Source of the DNA: Euperipatoides rowelli
Lineage: Eukaryota > Onychophora > Udeonychophora > Euonychophora > Peripatopsidae
Assembly (NCBI GenBank): GCA_003024985.2
Contig: PXIH01S0015851.1
Strand: one strand, 5' to 3'
Length of the DNA stretch: 13,746 nucleotides
Part shown: piece by piece, positions 1 to 7,900 of the stretch
Position numbering within the stretch: position 1 is the first letter of the stretch
Layout of the letters: every line of letters starts with the position of its first letter
Program-made: the position numbers and the translations under genes
The notes under the pieces: generated by a model
Told to the model about the DNA's origin: nothing
The model's database searches: none
The model's input: the letters and a program-made list of their open reading frames with translations, nothing else

Positions 1-93
1 ATTAATCAAATAGCTTTGGTACTGTATCTAGCTTAACAACTTTTCAGAAAATAAACAAATTGTATGTACCGTACAGTAAGTATTTAAAAAAAT

Positions 94-156
94 GGGGCAT
101 GTAAATTTGAAATGGGGCATGTTGACATCTTAATCAACATGCCCTGCGGGCATGTT
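94..156. repeat. Repeated gggcatgtt arms forming alternative hairpins
   Basis: ggggcatgt occurs at 94-102 and gggcatgttga at 115-125. tcaacatgccc at 134-144 is the exact complement of the latter (11-bp stem, 8-base loop). gggcatgtt appears again at 148-156 and can pair instead with aacatgccc at 136-144 (9-bp stem, 3-base loop). The two stems exclude each other. The upstream part is a direct repeat of aatggggcatgt. This is likely part of a degraded repeat family. A regulatory role is not supported. Confidence 0.75.
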
Positions 157-614
157 CTTTTTTGTGCACTATTTCGAGCCCTGGTACACGTGTATCTGAC
201 AAATACACCGCGACTATTCATGTAACTTTTTGACCGCGATGACTGCAGGGTTAAATGGAGAAGTCATTCATTCTTCAATCTCTATTAAAAAAGACTGCTA
301 ATTGAAAGGGTTACTTTTTTTTATTATTGATTAGATTTTAGGGTGTTCTAAAGACCCTTACAAGAAACAGTTGTAGCTTAGACAAGGGCCTAGTAAACAC
401 TCTTTTTAATATCTTAATGAAATTGTAGCCTAATTGAATATTTTATTAATTGGGATTGATCATTCCATTCTTTTTGAAAAAGATCATAACTTATCCTTAC
501 CCTGTTGATACAAAAGAGCACAAACCCTAAATCCAACCCGAACCAAAGTGTGAAATATGGATGGGAGCTTAATAGTTGTTAATTATTAGAGGGGTTAAAG
601 CGCTCTTAGCAGTT

Positions 615-733
615 GGTGAAGTTTACAATACGGTTGGAGAAGTTAGCCTTTTTACAATCCAGGCTGAAGTTTGCTAGCCTTTTCGTTGTCAAATACTTTT
701 CATTGCAATAGGGCTGAAATTTAGCCGTATTAT
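615..733 (+). repeat. Group of imperfect gaagttt repeats
   Basis: ggtgaagtttac (615), ggagaagttagcc (636), gctgaagtttgctagcc (663) and gctgaaatttagcc (713) resemble each other and share gNNgaagttt and tagcc blocks. The third contains gaagtttgct, as in the 20-bp motif found at 8328-9337. They are very degenerate. Confidence 0.35.
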
Positions 734-797
734 AAAAAAAGGTGTTATTCTTCTAGAAGTTTTTTTCTACAAAATAGCATCATTTCATAATAATTCT

Positions 798-834
798 AGA
801 CTTTTTACAAAATGGTTAATTATATAAAAAGTCT
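798..834. repeat. 10-bp stem inverted repeat
   Basis: agacttttta (798-807) and taaaaagtct (825-834) are exact reverse complements separated by 17 bases. A/T-rich DNA yields such stems by chance, so little weight is given. Confidence 0.7.
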
Positions 835-2762
835 GCAACATAGGCCTAATACTTTTAATCTGATATTTTTTTTAAAATGGTGCTTTTAAAGTCATCTAAC
901 TTATTAACTTTCACCTGTATTAGTTAGATTAACAAATTATAAACAAACACATGTATCATTTAGAAATGCTTGTTATAAACTGATGTACATCATCTTGTTG
1001 TGATTCCAATATCTGTACCTGCCCTGATACTTGATTAAAACTTTTCATTCCAATCCTTCTCACTCATTTTTTTATACTGTCTTTTTTTTTTTTAATAACA
1101 GACTACAAAATATAAGCGTGATTTTCAAAGGATCTGAAAATAGCTAATAGCATTTTACAAACAAGTCAGTTACAGGAGAGGTGTTTCCATTGAATACATT
1201 CACAGACAACCAAATTATCAAAATAACATGTTGCCCAATTTTGATTATATCTTTTAAATGAAAACTCTGACCTAAGATGCCGAAAATGGCGCCACAGGAT
1301 CAGATTCTGGTTTAAAATGTAATCCATTTTTCCTTCTATCTTTAAATAATTTGCCCACAACCATTATTTTTCAGAAATGTACTTTTTTTATGTACTTACA
1401 TAAGGTATATATTATATTTATATAAATCTTAGTAGGTGTTTTATTGTCTGCTAAAATTATATCCTCTCTCTGGCCTTTCAAAATGGACTGATAGTATAGG
1501 AGGATGCAAAAAACTGTCAAAGATGAAGTCATTAATTTAGATGTGTCATAAGATATATTGATAATCTTTTATAATTTGTTGTTTCCCCCAACAGCCTTTG
1601 ACCATTAGTTCAATCTAATTTATTATGTTTTCTAATTTATAACATTTTTCTTGTTTTGTTTTTATTCAACTAATTGAATTGCATGCTAAAATTATAATTT
1701 TAAAAAATTATTTGTATTTTTTTTTAACTGTTAAAAGAAATTACCTTTTAATTTTATTGTGTATGTTTTTTTGCCCCCATTTATTCTGCTTTAGTTTATT
1801 TCTGTAAAGCATAATAGACGCAAAGCCCAATTATAGGGTGTACGGTGTCTGGGTGTATTTGATGGGTGGAACCAAAGTATAAACTTGTAAAATAAAATTT
1901 AGCTGTGCCATGAAGTTCCAAAGATTGAAATGCTTATCTATAATATCTACTTGTACTGTATATTAAAGAAATTATCTTTTTCTTTCTTTCTTTTTTTTTT
2001 TTGCCTTTTGTTAACTCCAACATAAAAGGTTTGATATCATAATCAAGTTCAAATTTACTTTTTGAAAGTTAAATATAATTAAAAGGCTTGAGGCAAAAAA
2101 AATAAAACACGATAAACATTATATTTTCATGAAATAGTATACAATATTCTACCATATAATATATATTATATTTGAATATATATATTTTAACAATATGAGC
2201 ACTTAAAAATATCATAAAACTATTGTTTAAATTTAGTGTTTATAAAATTACTCTACAGTATTATAATTCTAGATTCTTTGCCTTTCCTGTTTATTATAGA
2301 TGTCAGGATTTTGATATCATTTTTTTAAATAAGGGATTTTGCACCCTAAAAATATATTTTATTATACTTAATATTTAAAGATTTACAGTAATAATTTATG
2401 TTTAAAATCAAATTAATAAAATTTGCAAAATTGAAATATATTGGTGTTATAGGCTACATACAATTTAAACTGACAGGTTATATTTTTAAAGTTTTGTACA
2501 TGTTAAATATTATTTGATTCTTTGGTTAATGGTTTGCTTATTCCAGATTTCAAAAAAAATTTGTCAGCTTTCAAAAATATCATCGCAATTGTATTCTATG
2601 TTTACTTTTCTTTTTTTTCTTTCTATAAATTTACATGTTTCCATTATAACACCATCTAATGTCCTAGATTTCTTAACTTCCAAACTGCTAAAAATACTAT
2701 GAAGGTACTGTAAATTTTATTATTTTATAATTGTTGATCAAATAACCTCATAAAATCACCTC

Positions 2763-2770
2763 GATTGGAG
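2763..2770. repeat. Left target-site duplication of the 594-bp hAT element
   Basis: gattggag lies directly before CAGTGGC and is identical to the copy at 3365-3372. Confidence 0.8.
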
Positions 2771-3364
2771 CAGTGGCTTGGCATGACTTTTTGGTACCAT
2801 GGGCGGCGGAGTGGAACTTTCTCATTTCATGCCCCGCCCCCTATTAAAAATGGTCTATGTACTAATTTCAAAGTAAAATTCATTTTTTAGATATTTGGAG
2901 AACGCTTTTTACTGTTAACAGTAAAATTTTCTAAACATTTTAACAATAGCAATGTTTGTAAATTTGGAATAAAACTTCAATTATTGTAACTTTTGGTGAA
3001 AATAAAATAAAAATCCGACTCAAATAGGTAAATACGTAGAAAGTTCAAAGTCTTACATGCGGAGGAGGTGACCCTTGAATACCTTGACACCCCCTCACAG
3101 CAGTAACTGCTATCACACATTTTCTTATGTTGAGTACACCTGGTTGTGTGTCCCCAATTTAAATATAAATGTGTAACATCTGAAACTAATATGTTAAATC
3201 AAACAAGTAACTACTTCTTTAAATATACCTTACATTAAACATATGTTTCACAAATGTATAATCACTTGTTATTTTTTTTATTTTATCCCATTTAACATGA
3301 CACATATGGCACCCATCCCCCTGTGGTGGTACTTGGGGCAGACTCCCTTCCCTGCTAGTCACTG
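2771..3364. mobile_element. Non-autonomous hAT-type element, 594 bp, with perfect target duplication
   Basis: The left end is CAGTGGCTTGGC. The reverse complement of the right end is CAGTGACTAGCA. They match at 8 of the first 10 positions and resemble the common hAT terminus CAGTGGC. Both sides carry the identical 8-mer gattggag (2763-2770 and 3365-3372), the length expected for hAT. Both ends are GC-rich against an AT-rich core, as seen in many short hAT derivatives. No transposase is encoded. The element interrupts a minus-strand LINE-like coding relic: sequence on the 3365+ side reads as LINE C-terminus up to the target site and then runs into the terminal repeat. The insertion is therefore younger than the LINE copy. 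Confidence 0.8.
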
Positions 3365-3372
3365 GATTGGAG
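3365..3372. repeat. Right target-site duplication of the 594-bp hAT element
   Basis: gattggag lies directly after ...CTAGTCACTG. It is the second copy of the 8-bp target sequence. Confidence 0.8.
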
Positions 3373-3680
3373 CCAGTGATATCAAATTTATTTATTTTGC
3401 TTAGGATTTCCCTGGCATTTTTCAACATTCTACACTCAAATAATAAATGGCATATTGACTCAGATCATTGCAAACGGAGCATTTATTTTCAATTTCAAAT
3501 TTAAATATGGATCTCAAAGTATCTTGTAGGTAGAGCACAATGGCATAGTTTATAAGCAAAATTTTAATTTCTGGTCTAGAAAATGACCTTGAGAAATCCT
3601 TCATGATTGAATCCACAAATCAAGCTTCATTTCACCCCACCCTGAATCTGGTTATAAGATCTGCTTTTAAGTTTTTCTGT
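3365..3680 (-). pseudogene. LINE-type retrotransposon C-terminal relic with CCHC motif
   Basis: On the minus strand a coding-like stretch (about 3616 down to 3422) contains SRPEIKILLINYAIVLYL and then IENKCSVCND. After a frameshift it continues as ESICHLLFEC and MLKNAREI to the hAT insertion at 3364. The spacing C-x2-C ... H-x5-C, with an HL.FEC core, is typical of the zinc-knuckle-like C-terminus downstream of reverse transcriptase in many LINEs. The frame is broken at the CCHC motif and there are further stops upstream near 3617-3660, so it is not functional. The reverse transcriptase part is absent. The remaining 3' part should lie beyond the hAT element, below 2763. The piggyBac MITE begins 8 bp from the upper limit. 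The LINE clade is not determined. The evidence is motif spacing only. Confidence 0.55.
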
Positions 3681-3785
3681 TTTTTAACCCTTTCCACTCC
3701 GATTATTTCAATATATGGTTTAGTTATACTCCAAATGTTTTTTTACCTGATTGCATTCTTTTAAATCCCATGATTTTAGTTTTAG

Positions 3786-3811
3786 TTTTTTTTAAAAAAA
3801 AAAAAAAAAAA
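3786..3811. repeat. T-tract followed by poly(A)
   Basis: A short run of T is followed by about 20 A. This is a homopolymer tract inside the piggyBac MITE. Confidence 0.85.
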
Positions 3812-3941
3812 ACATTTGGTATGATTAAAAACAAATATATTTTAGTCCTTTTGAATGTAAATTTTACTAATTTGAAGCATATTTAGGCTAACAATGTAAC
3901 AATGATTGTTAAATTGCAAAGAAAAAAATGTTGATTTTTAA

Positions 3942-4004
3942 TCGACAGTGGAGTGGAAGAGAAATTTTTATAATGGCGATATATTGTCGACATTTGAGTG
4001 GAAA
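3942..4004. repeat. Subterminal direct repeat of the piggyBac MITE
   Basis: tcgaca...gagtggaa occurs near 3942-3958 and again near 3988-4004 with small differences. Subterminal repeats like this are often transposase-binding sites in DNA transposons; that role is inferred here. Confidence 0.55.
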
Positions 4005-4021
4005 GGGTTAATGTTAATTTA

Positions 4022-4037
4022 TTATATATATATATAT
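4022..4037. repeat. (TA)n microsatellite
   Basis: Alternating TA follows the right end of the piggyBac MITE. Confidence 0.8.
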
Positions 4038-4135
4038 TTTAGATTTTAAATTAGAAACCCATAAATAAAAATAAAGTATATAATGCTGGAAAGTCAAACC
4101 AATAAAGCCAAGGGTGTCCGCAGAACAAAATTCAG

Positions 4136-4161
4136 GGAGAGAGAGAGAAAAAAAAAAAAAA
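4136..4161. repeat. (GA)n then poly(A) tract
   Basis: A gagagagagaga run passes directly into about 15 A. It is simple sequence with no gene attached. Confidence 0.85.
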
Positions 4162-4373
4162 ATTTCTAAAGTTTTTTTCACTATTAGTTTTCAAGTGGAT
4201 TTTCATAATTTTCTACCAAACTTCTCCTTAATGTTCATTTATATATTGACGCAATACTGTCCATTGGGTCAAAACGGATAGCTTTCTGTAAAGATCATGA
4301 CACTGCTGTAGCAGGTATGCTCAATTAATAGACAAACTACCATCCATCATTGTCCATAATTATTGAAAAAAAA

Positions 4374-4616
4374 TCAAACTTTTTCTTGGATCAATCCGTT
4401 TGTTCTCCGTCTGGTTTGCCATTGGATCAATGATATCTTTGGCTCTATAAGTAGAGTAGGCACACCGTTCTTATCATGATTTAGTTTGACAACAGTGCCT
4501 TTGAAAATGAATTTTCGTAAAGTAGTAAATAGAGTAAAATAAAATATTTTACACAATACTAGACGTTTATTGTAATTCATTTTGATGCTTAAAACTAAAA
4601 ACCATAACTGTTGCAA
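4374..4616 (-). other. Unidentified coding-like patch
   Basis: The minus strand is open for 80 codons, with a less A/T-biased, protein-like part over roughly 4374-4510 (for example GTVVKLNHDKNGVPTLLIEP). A second minus-strand frame is also open over the same bases and reads ...AKDIIDPMANQTENKRIDP, so at least one frame is spurious. The pattern ATTGGRTCAA occurs at 4263 and 4422, with a related TTGGATCAAT at 4383. I do not recognise the protein. It may be a decayed transposon piece, or a chance ORF in a locally GC-richer region. No splice sites or promoter support a host gene. Confidence 0.25.
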
Positions 4617-4763
4617 TTAAGGGGAAAATGTTAGGCTATTGTATAGAGCGATTTCATTGATTACGGATACAACCCTCCAGGAAAGTAAGAACTCATTTAG
4701 AGATATGTAAGAGATGGATTAAAAGGGATCAGAGATCTGTTCCATAAAAGTATAAACAAGCCT

Positions 4764-4975
4764 TTGTTCTTAAGTATTATTATTATCATTTATACATTTA
4801 TTTCCGTACAACATCACGTGTGGAAGAGTCTTCATTTATACATGAACCAAGGCTTATACATCAACCAACTTAAAACCCTAGCCCTTTCGGAGATGGGTTT
4901 TAATTACATTTACTCTATGATTATTAGCATAAACACAAAACTAATTATATCTATAATATACATAAAATAACAATA
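4764..4975 (-). other. LINE 3' untranslated region and microsatellite tail
   Basis: This lies downstream, on the minus strand, of the last LINE codon. It has a GC-richer block (about 4860-4905, containing gaaagggctagggtttt on the minus strand) and ends in AAATAAATG...ATAATAATAATAC. Short A/T microsatellite tails mark the 3' ends of CR1/L2-like LINEs. The exact end is uncertain by tens of bases, and I found no clear target-site duplication. Confidence 0.5.
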
Positions 4976-6569
4976 CTACTTAAATAAATTATTTTCATTA
5001 TTTCCCCTTCTGATCACCACAGGTATCGTCGATCTTCTATACCTCTCTGTTCTAATATATTCTATAAAGGTTTTTTAAGAACCTCTAGTATTATATTCCG
5101 ATACAGTTCCACACTTCTCTGTCTTATAGTCCTTATATTTACTGAAGAAGTCCTTCGCAAATATTTCTAGCTTAATTGCTCTCCTTTCTTCTAATGATTT
5201 CATATTAAGCGCTTTCAGTGATTCTTCATATTCCATTTGCTTTCCACCCAAAATTATCTTAACAGCTCTTTTTTTAATTAACTTGATGTCCTTGACGTGC
5301 TTTTGTGTCATAGAATTTGCCCATACTTTGGTGCAATATTCTACACAAGGTCGAATATAAGTCTTATATACAAAGACCAGAGTTTCAATATTAATTTTTC
5401 ATCTTTTTAGCTTATAAAGCATAAAAAATTTACAATATGCCCTTTTAGTGATAGGCTATATTCAATATGTTTGTCCCATTTACAGTGAACAATTATTCCC
5501 AAAATTTTGCATGAATCGATTGACTTTATAGTCTGATTTTGAACTATTACTGCTAAATTTACTGTATTTTTAGTAAAATCATGTACCATTAAGCAAGATT
5601 TCCTGGATTTATTTTCATTCCGCAGACCACAGCATCAGCACTAACCTGATCAGCCATCTCCTGTATAATTCCATTCAAGTTATTATTACCATATCCTACA
5701 ACCGTGATATCATCAATGTATTTGTATTTGTAATTTATTTTAGTTGCTATCCAATCCGTTGTAAAAACAAATCTCATTCCCCTTAACGCGGACACTTGCG
5801 GCATTTCATTGCTACACCTATATTCCAATTGTTTCTTACCCCCAGGTAATTTGGCATCTTTCAGTCAAGAAGGAAATTAACCATTTCCTTATCTCATATG
5901 ATACCTTCATCTTGTCCAATGCTTTAAAAAACGAATTTGAGCAACATTATCATACGCTTTTTCGAAGTCAGTCAATATTGTAACAGCCTTTGTATTAATT
6001 TTATCTGTCACTTTTAAGACATGATCCATGTATTTTACCAAGTATTGATTTGCAGACTNCTGTCACTTTTAAGACATGATCCATGTATTTTACCAAGTAT
6101 TGATTTGCAGACTTCCCAGGTAATCCACCATATTGATCTTTATCAATATTTTTTATAACTTCTGGCATCATTAACCCACGAATATATTTTTCACAAATCT
6201 TAGATATTGAAGATCCAATGGATATTGGTCTTACCTTGCTTAGATTTTCAGGATTTTTTTTATTTTTGGAAAGGTTATTAAATATTATTTTTTTCCATAC
6301 TTCTGGACATACTCCACATTCCAAAGATTTATTAATTATATATGCTATTGGTTGACAAAGTTCAACTGCATATTCATTTAAGACAAAATTGGGAATTAGG
6401 TCAGGTGAGGTGACACAGCTGAATTTTCCTTTATTTTCTTTAATTTATCCATTACCCATAGATAACAAACCTTAGGTATAGGTTCACTAAAATCCATATT
6501 TATATTATTATTAATAATATAAAATGTCTCAGCATTATATTTTTTATGTGATTTTCCATCAAAGAATTT
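4976..6569 (-). pseudogene. LINE ORF2 (reverse transcriptase and C-terminal region), broken
   Basis: This is the remnant of a LINE polymerase that would have copied the element's RNA at the target site. Visible landmarks are RPIS at 6220-6231, QYGG near 6124-6135, the motif A core DFEKAYD at 5949-5969 with its catalytic Asp, and YIDD at 5709-5720. Motif B survives only as MPQVSALRG and lacks the usual glycine after PQ. The C-terminal region runs to a likely original stop at 4976-4978, with RYRRSTIP near the end. Lesions seen: a 5-bp tandem duplication (6403-6412) shifting the frame, a 55-bp tandem duplication (6005-6114) shifting it again, stops at 5907-5909 and 5075-5077, and a frame change at about 5589. 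It cannot make an active enzyme. Confidence 0.8.
6005..6114. repeat. 55-bp tandem duplication inside the LINE
   Basis: 6005-6058 is repeated exactly at 6060-6113, a period of 55 bp. The base at the junction (6059) is an N. Because 55 is not a multiple of three, it disrupts the reverse transcriptase frame just before motif A. The ambiguous base exactly at the junction suggests a possible assembly join rather than a biological event. Confidence 0.9.
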
Positions 6570-6583
6570 CTATTGGTGAAAGT

Positions 6584-6597
6584 GGGGGGGGGGGGGG
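6584..6597 (+). repeat. Poly(G) tract, 14 G
   Basis: Fourteen consecutive G directly border the upstream limit of the LINE coding relic. A C-rich run (6615-6624) and a C9 run (6772-6780) follow. Such tracts are unusual in this AT-rich background and prone to sequencing error. Confidence 0.9.
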
Positions 6598-6712
6598 AAC
6601 TACTCCTCAGCTTTCCCCCCTCCCTTGAATAAAGCTATGCTAATGTCTAGTCGTTAACTACATATAGTAAAATATTTACTTACTAATTTGATTAAGTAAC
6701 TATTTTTTATTA

Positions 6713-7151
6713 GTGTCTGTTTGGAAACATTTTTTTCATATTGTAACTAGTGTCTGTGTTTCTTTCTGTGTCCCCCCCCCTACATATTGTGAGTCAAATT
6801 CACTCTTCATTAGTTGTGTTCCAGTGTTGCTTTTTTTTAGCATTCAATCCTTGTGGAAATTTTATTTCTCGCTTGAAAGTAGCCTAATAGTGGTATCACT
6901 TAGAAACTTTATTCTGTCGATTCAGCATGAAATTATTAAAAAATATAACTTCCAATATCCATGAAGTGAACACAAAACCTTTTCATTTGGATCAAGGTTA
7001 TTTGCAGCAAACTCGCTTAAATAACTTAAATCTACTCACACCTAATAATTTAGATTTCAGAATGAAAAGACGAAGAAAAATCAGAATTTCCCATGACATA
7101 AGTGTGAAAGACACTATTGACTACTTCATAACAACAAATGATTTTTACTAA
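6713..7151 (+). other. Two overlapping unassigned small ORFs
   Basis: An 83-codon frame (6713-6964) is rich in Phe, Ser and Leu and looks like translated T-rich DNA. A 74-codon frame (6927-7151) has a more protein-like composition. It contains NLLTPNNLDF, a basic KRRRKIRISHDISVKDTIDYF stretch broken by no stop, and ends at TAA. I do not recognise either. The second could be the tail of a decayed transposon protein or a chance ORF. There is no splice or promoter support, so neither is called a gene. Confidence 0.2.
6772..6780 (+). repeat. Poly(C) tract, 9 C
   Basis: A run of nine C follows tctttctgtgt. It is a simple homopolymer. Confidence 0.9.
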
Positions 7152-7743
7152 ATTGGATTAAGTTTTTTTTTTTAATTTTAAATTCATTAACACTGTTGTA
7201 TTTATCCTTATAAGCAACTGAAGTTTTACTTGTGTACTGGTATGCCCCAAAGCAGAATGGTTTTCATCTTTCTGCAACAGATTGTGAAAAAAACAAAATC
7301 TGTCTGCAAGCATTTAGATTTAAATATTATCTTAGATTTAAGTTTTTAGACCAACATCGGGCATACTAATGTTTATTGGTACTTTTTTTAAGTACAGAGT
7401 AAGAAATATATTGAATTTATTATACTAGGTTGTAAGGCTAATTAAAAAACAATCCACTAATACACCATCAAATTTAAATAGGTTTTTCAAACATAAAGGT
7501 TAAGTTTGAAACGTAATTTGATGTTAAGTTTTCTTAAAACAAGGCAAAGATTCATTTATTGTATCATATCGTAAAGCCATAGATCTAATTCATAAAGTAT
7601 NTATAGGNGATTAATTGTAAAATGGTGCACAAAAACGGATTTTCTGACCCATTTTCTATTTAAATATATTCATTTATTAGTTTTATTTTATTCATTTATC
7701 GCCCACGTAATTTTTTTATTAAACTGTAAAAAAATGTTTAATT
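7152..7743. other. Non-coding AT-rich stretch
   Basis: I see no gene here. There is a short ACAGATT/AATCTGT inverted repeat around 7277-7303 and two ambiguous bases at 7601 and 7608. Confidence 0.5.
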
Positions 7744-7763
7744 TTGATAGAAAATAATTTTAC

Positions 7764-7900
7764 TGCGCAGCCAATTATTTTTACACGGATGCGATTATTC
7801 TGCAGCTGTAATTTTAGTTTACAGGTGGCCGATCTTTCTGCAGGCCTCTTTTCCATTTTGCGCAATGTCGCACTGTCGCCCGTTCTGCTTTGGGGCTGGT
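7764..7900. other. CpG-rich patch of unknown nature
   Basis: This short region holds about eight CpG sites and a GC-rich core (gcgcaatgtcgcactgtcgc), in contrast to the surrounding AT-rich DNA. On the plus strand, tttacag precedes 7825 and gtatgt follows 7898. It could be read as a 74-bp exon (VADLSAGLFSILRNVALSP...), but 74 is not a multiple of three and the peptide is not recognised. The minus strand is also open across the patch. Alternatives are a fragment of a GC-rich transposon end or a conserved regulatory element. Confidence 0.3.

Larger units (their letters stand above)
157..2762. other. Non-coding AT-rich stretch upstream of the hAT element
   Basis: I see no exon, RNA gene or clear transposon in this interval. 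Small items are a TACACGTGTA palindrome near 186-195, a group of imperfect gaagttt-type repeats (615-733), a 10-bp stem inverted repeat (798-834), and T-rich tracts (about 1081-1093, 1978-2002). The last 60 bases next to the hAT element probably belong to the minus-strand LINE relic that the element split. Short open frames at 1166-1360 and 2514-2702 look like chance. Confidence 0.5.
3688..4007. mobile_element. piggyBac-like MITE, 320 bp, flanked by TTAA
   Basis: The left end after TTAA is CCCTTTCCACTC. The reverse complement of the right end, next to TTAA, is also CCCTTTCCACTC, an exact 12-bp inverted repeat. It continues imperfectly and includes a shared CAATATAT about 21 bp in. Both sides carry TTAA (3684-3687 and 4008-4011), the obligate piggyBac target, and a CCC start is usual for that superfamily. 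No ORF is present, so this is a non-autonomous copy. The core contains a T-then-A tract (3786-3811). A direct repeat, TCGACAgtgGAGTGGAA and TCGACAttTGAGTGGAA, lies near the right end. Confidence 0.8.
4773..6573 (-). mobile_element. 5'-truncated LINE (CR1/L2/Jockey-type non-LTR retrotransposon)
   Basis: On the minus strand, broken reading frames from about 6569 down to 4976 give a collinear series. It begins with a pre-RT region ending in a DLIP motif. RPIS, QYGG and DFEKAYD follow, then a degenerate PQ box and a YIDD box. The long C-terminal region has PCVEYC..VW, a KRA.KIILG segment and a final RYRRSTIP. This order and the C-terminal signature are those of CR1/L2/Jockey-group LINE ORF2 proteins. 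The downstream side carries an untranslated region and a tail of ATAA/ATAATA type at about 4773-4810, as seen in LINEs ending in short microsatellites. There is no endonuclease domain above 6573, where a G14 tract begins, so the copy is truncated at its 5' end. It is antisense to the POLA1 exon. The exact clade is not resolved. Confidence 0.8.

Noticed and set aside
186-195. TACACGTGTA palindrome as an E-box promoter element
   Set aside because: A single CACGTG with no nearby transcription start or other promoter signals is not enough.
1166-1360. 64-codon minus-strand open frame
   Set aside because: The composition follows the A/T background and no domain is visible.
2514-2702. 62-codon plus-strand frame rich in Leu, Ile and Phe, looking like a membrane segment
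   Set aside because: T-rich DNA translates to hydrophobic residues. The opposite strand here is more likely LINE remnant.
3358-3378. A tcactgg/ccagtga hairpin as a functional RNA stem
   Set aside because: It arises where the hAT right terminus and target duplication meet the flank, so the transposon junction explains it.
3219-3428. A 69-codon minus-strand protein beginning MLKNAREI
   Set aside because: It is a chimera: LINE C-terminus that runs through the target duplication into the hAT terminal repeat.
4764-4970. 68-codon plus-strand ORF
   Set aside because: It lies over the minus-strand LINE 3' untranslated region and tail.
5589-5828. Separate small protein gene on the minus strand
   Set aside because: It is one frame segment of the LINE reverse transcriptase containing the YIDD box, not an independent gene.
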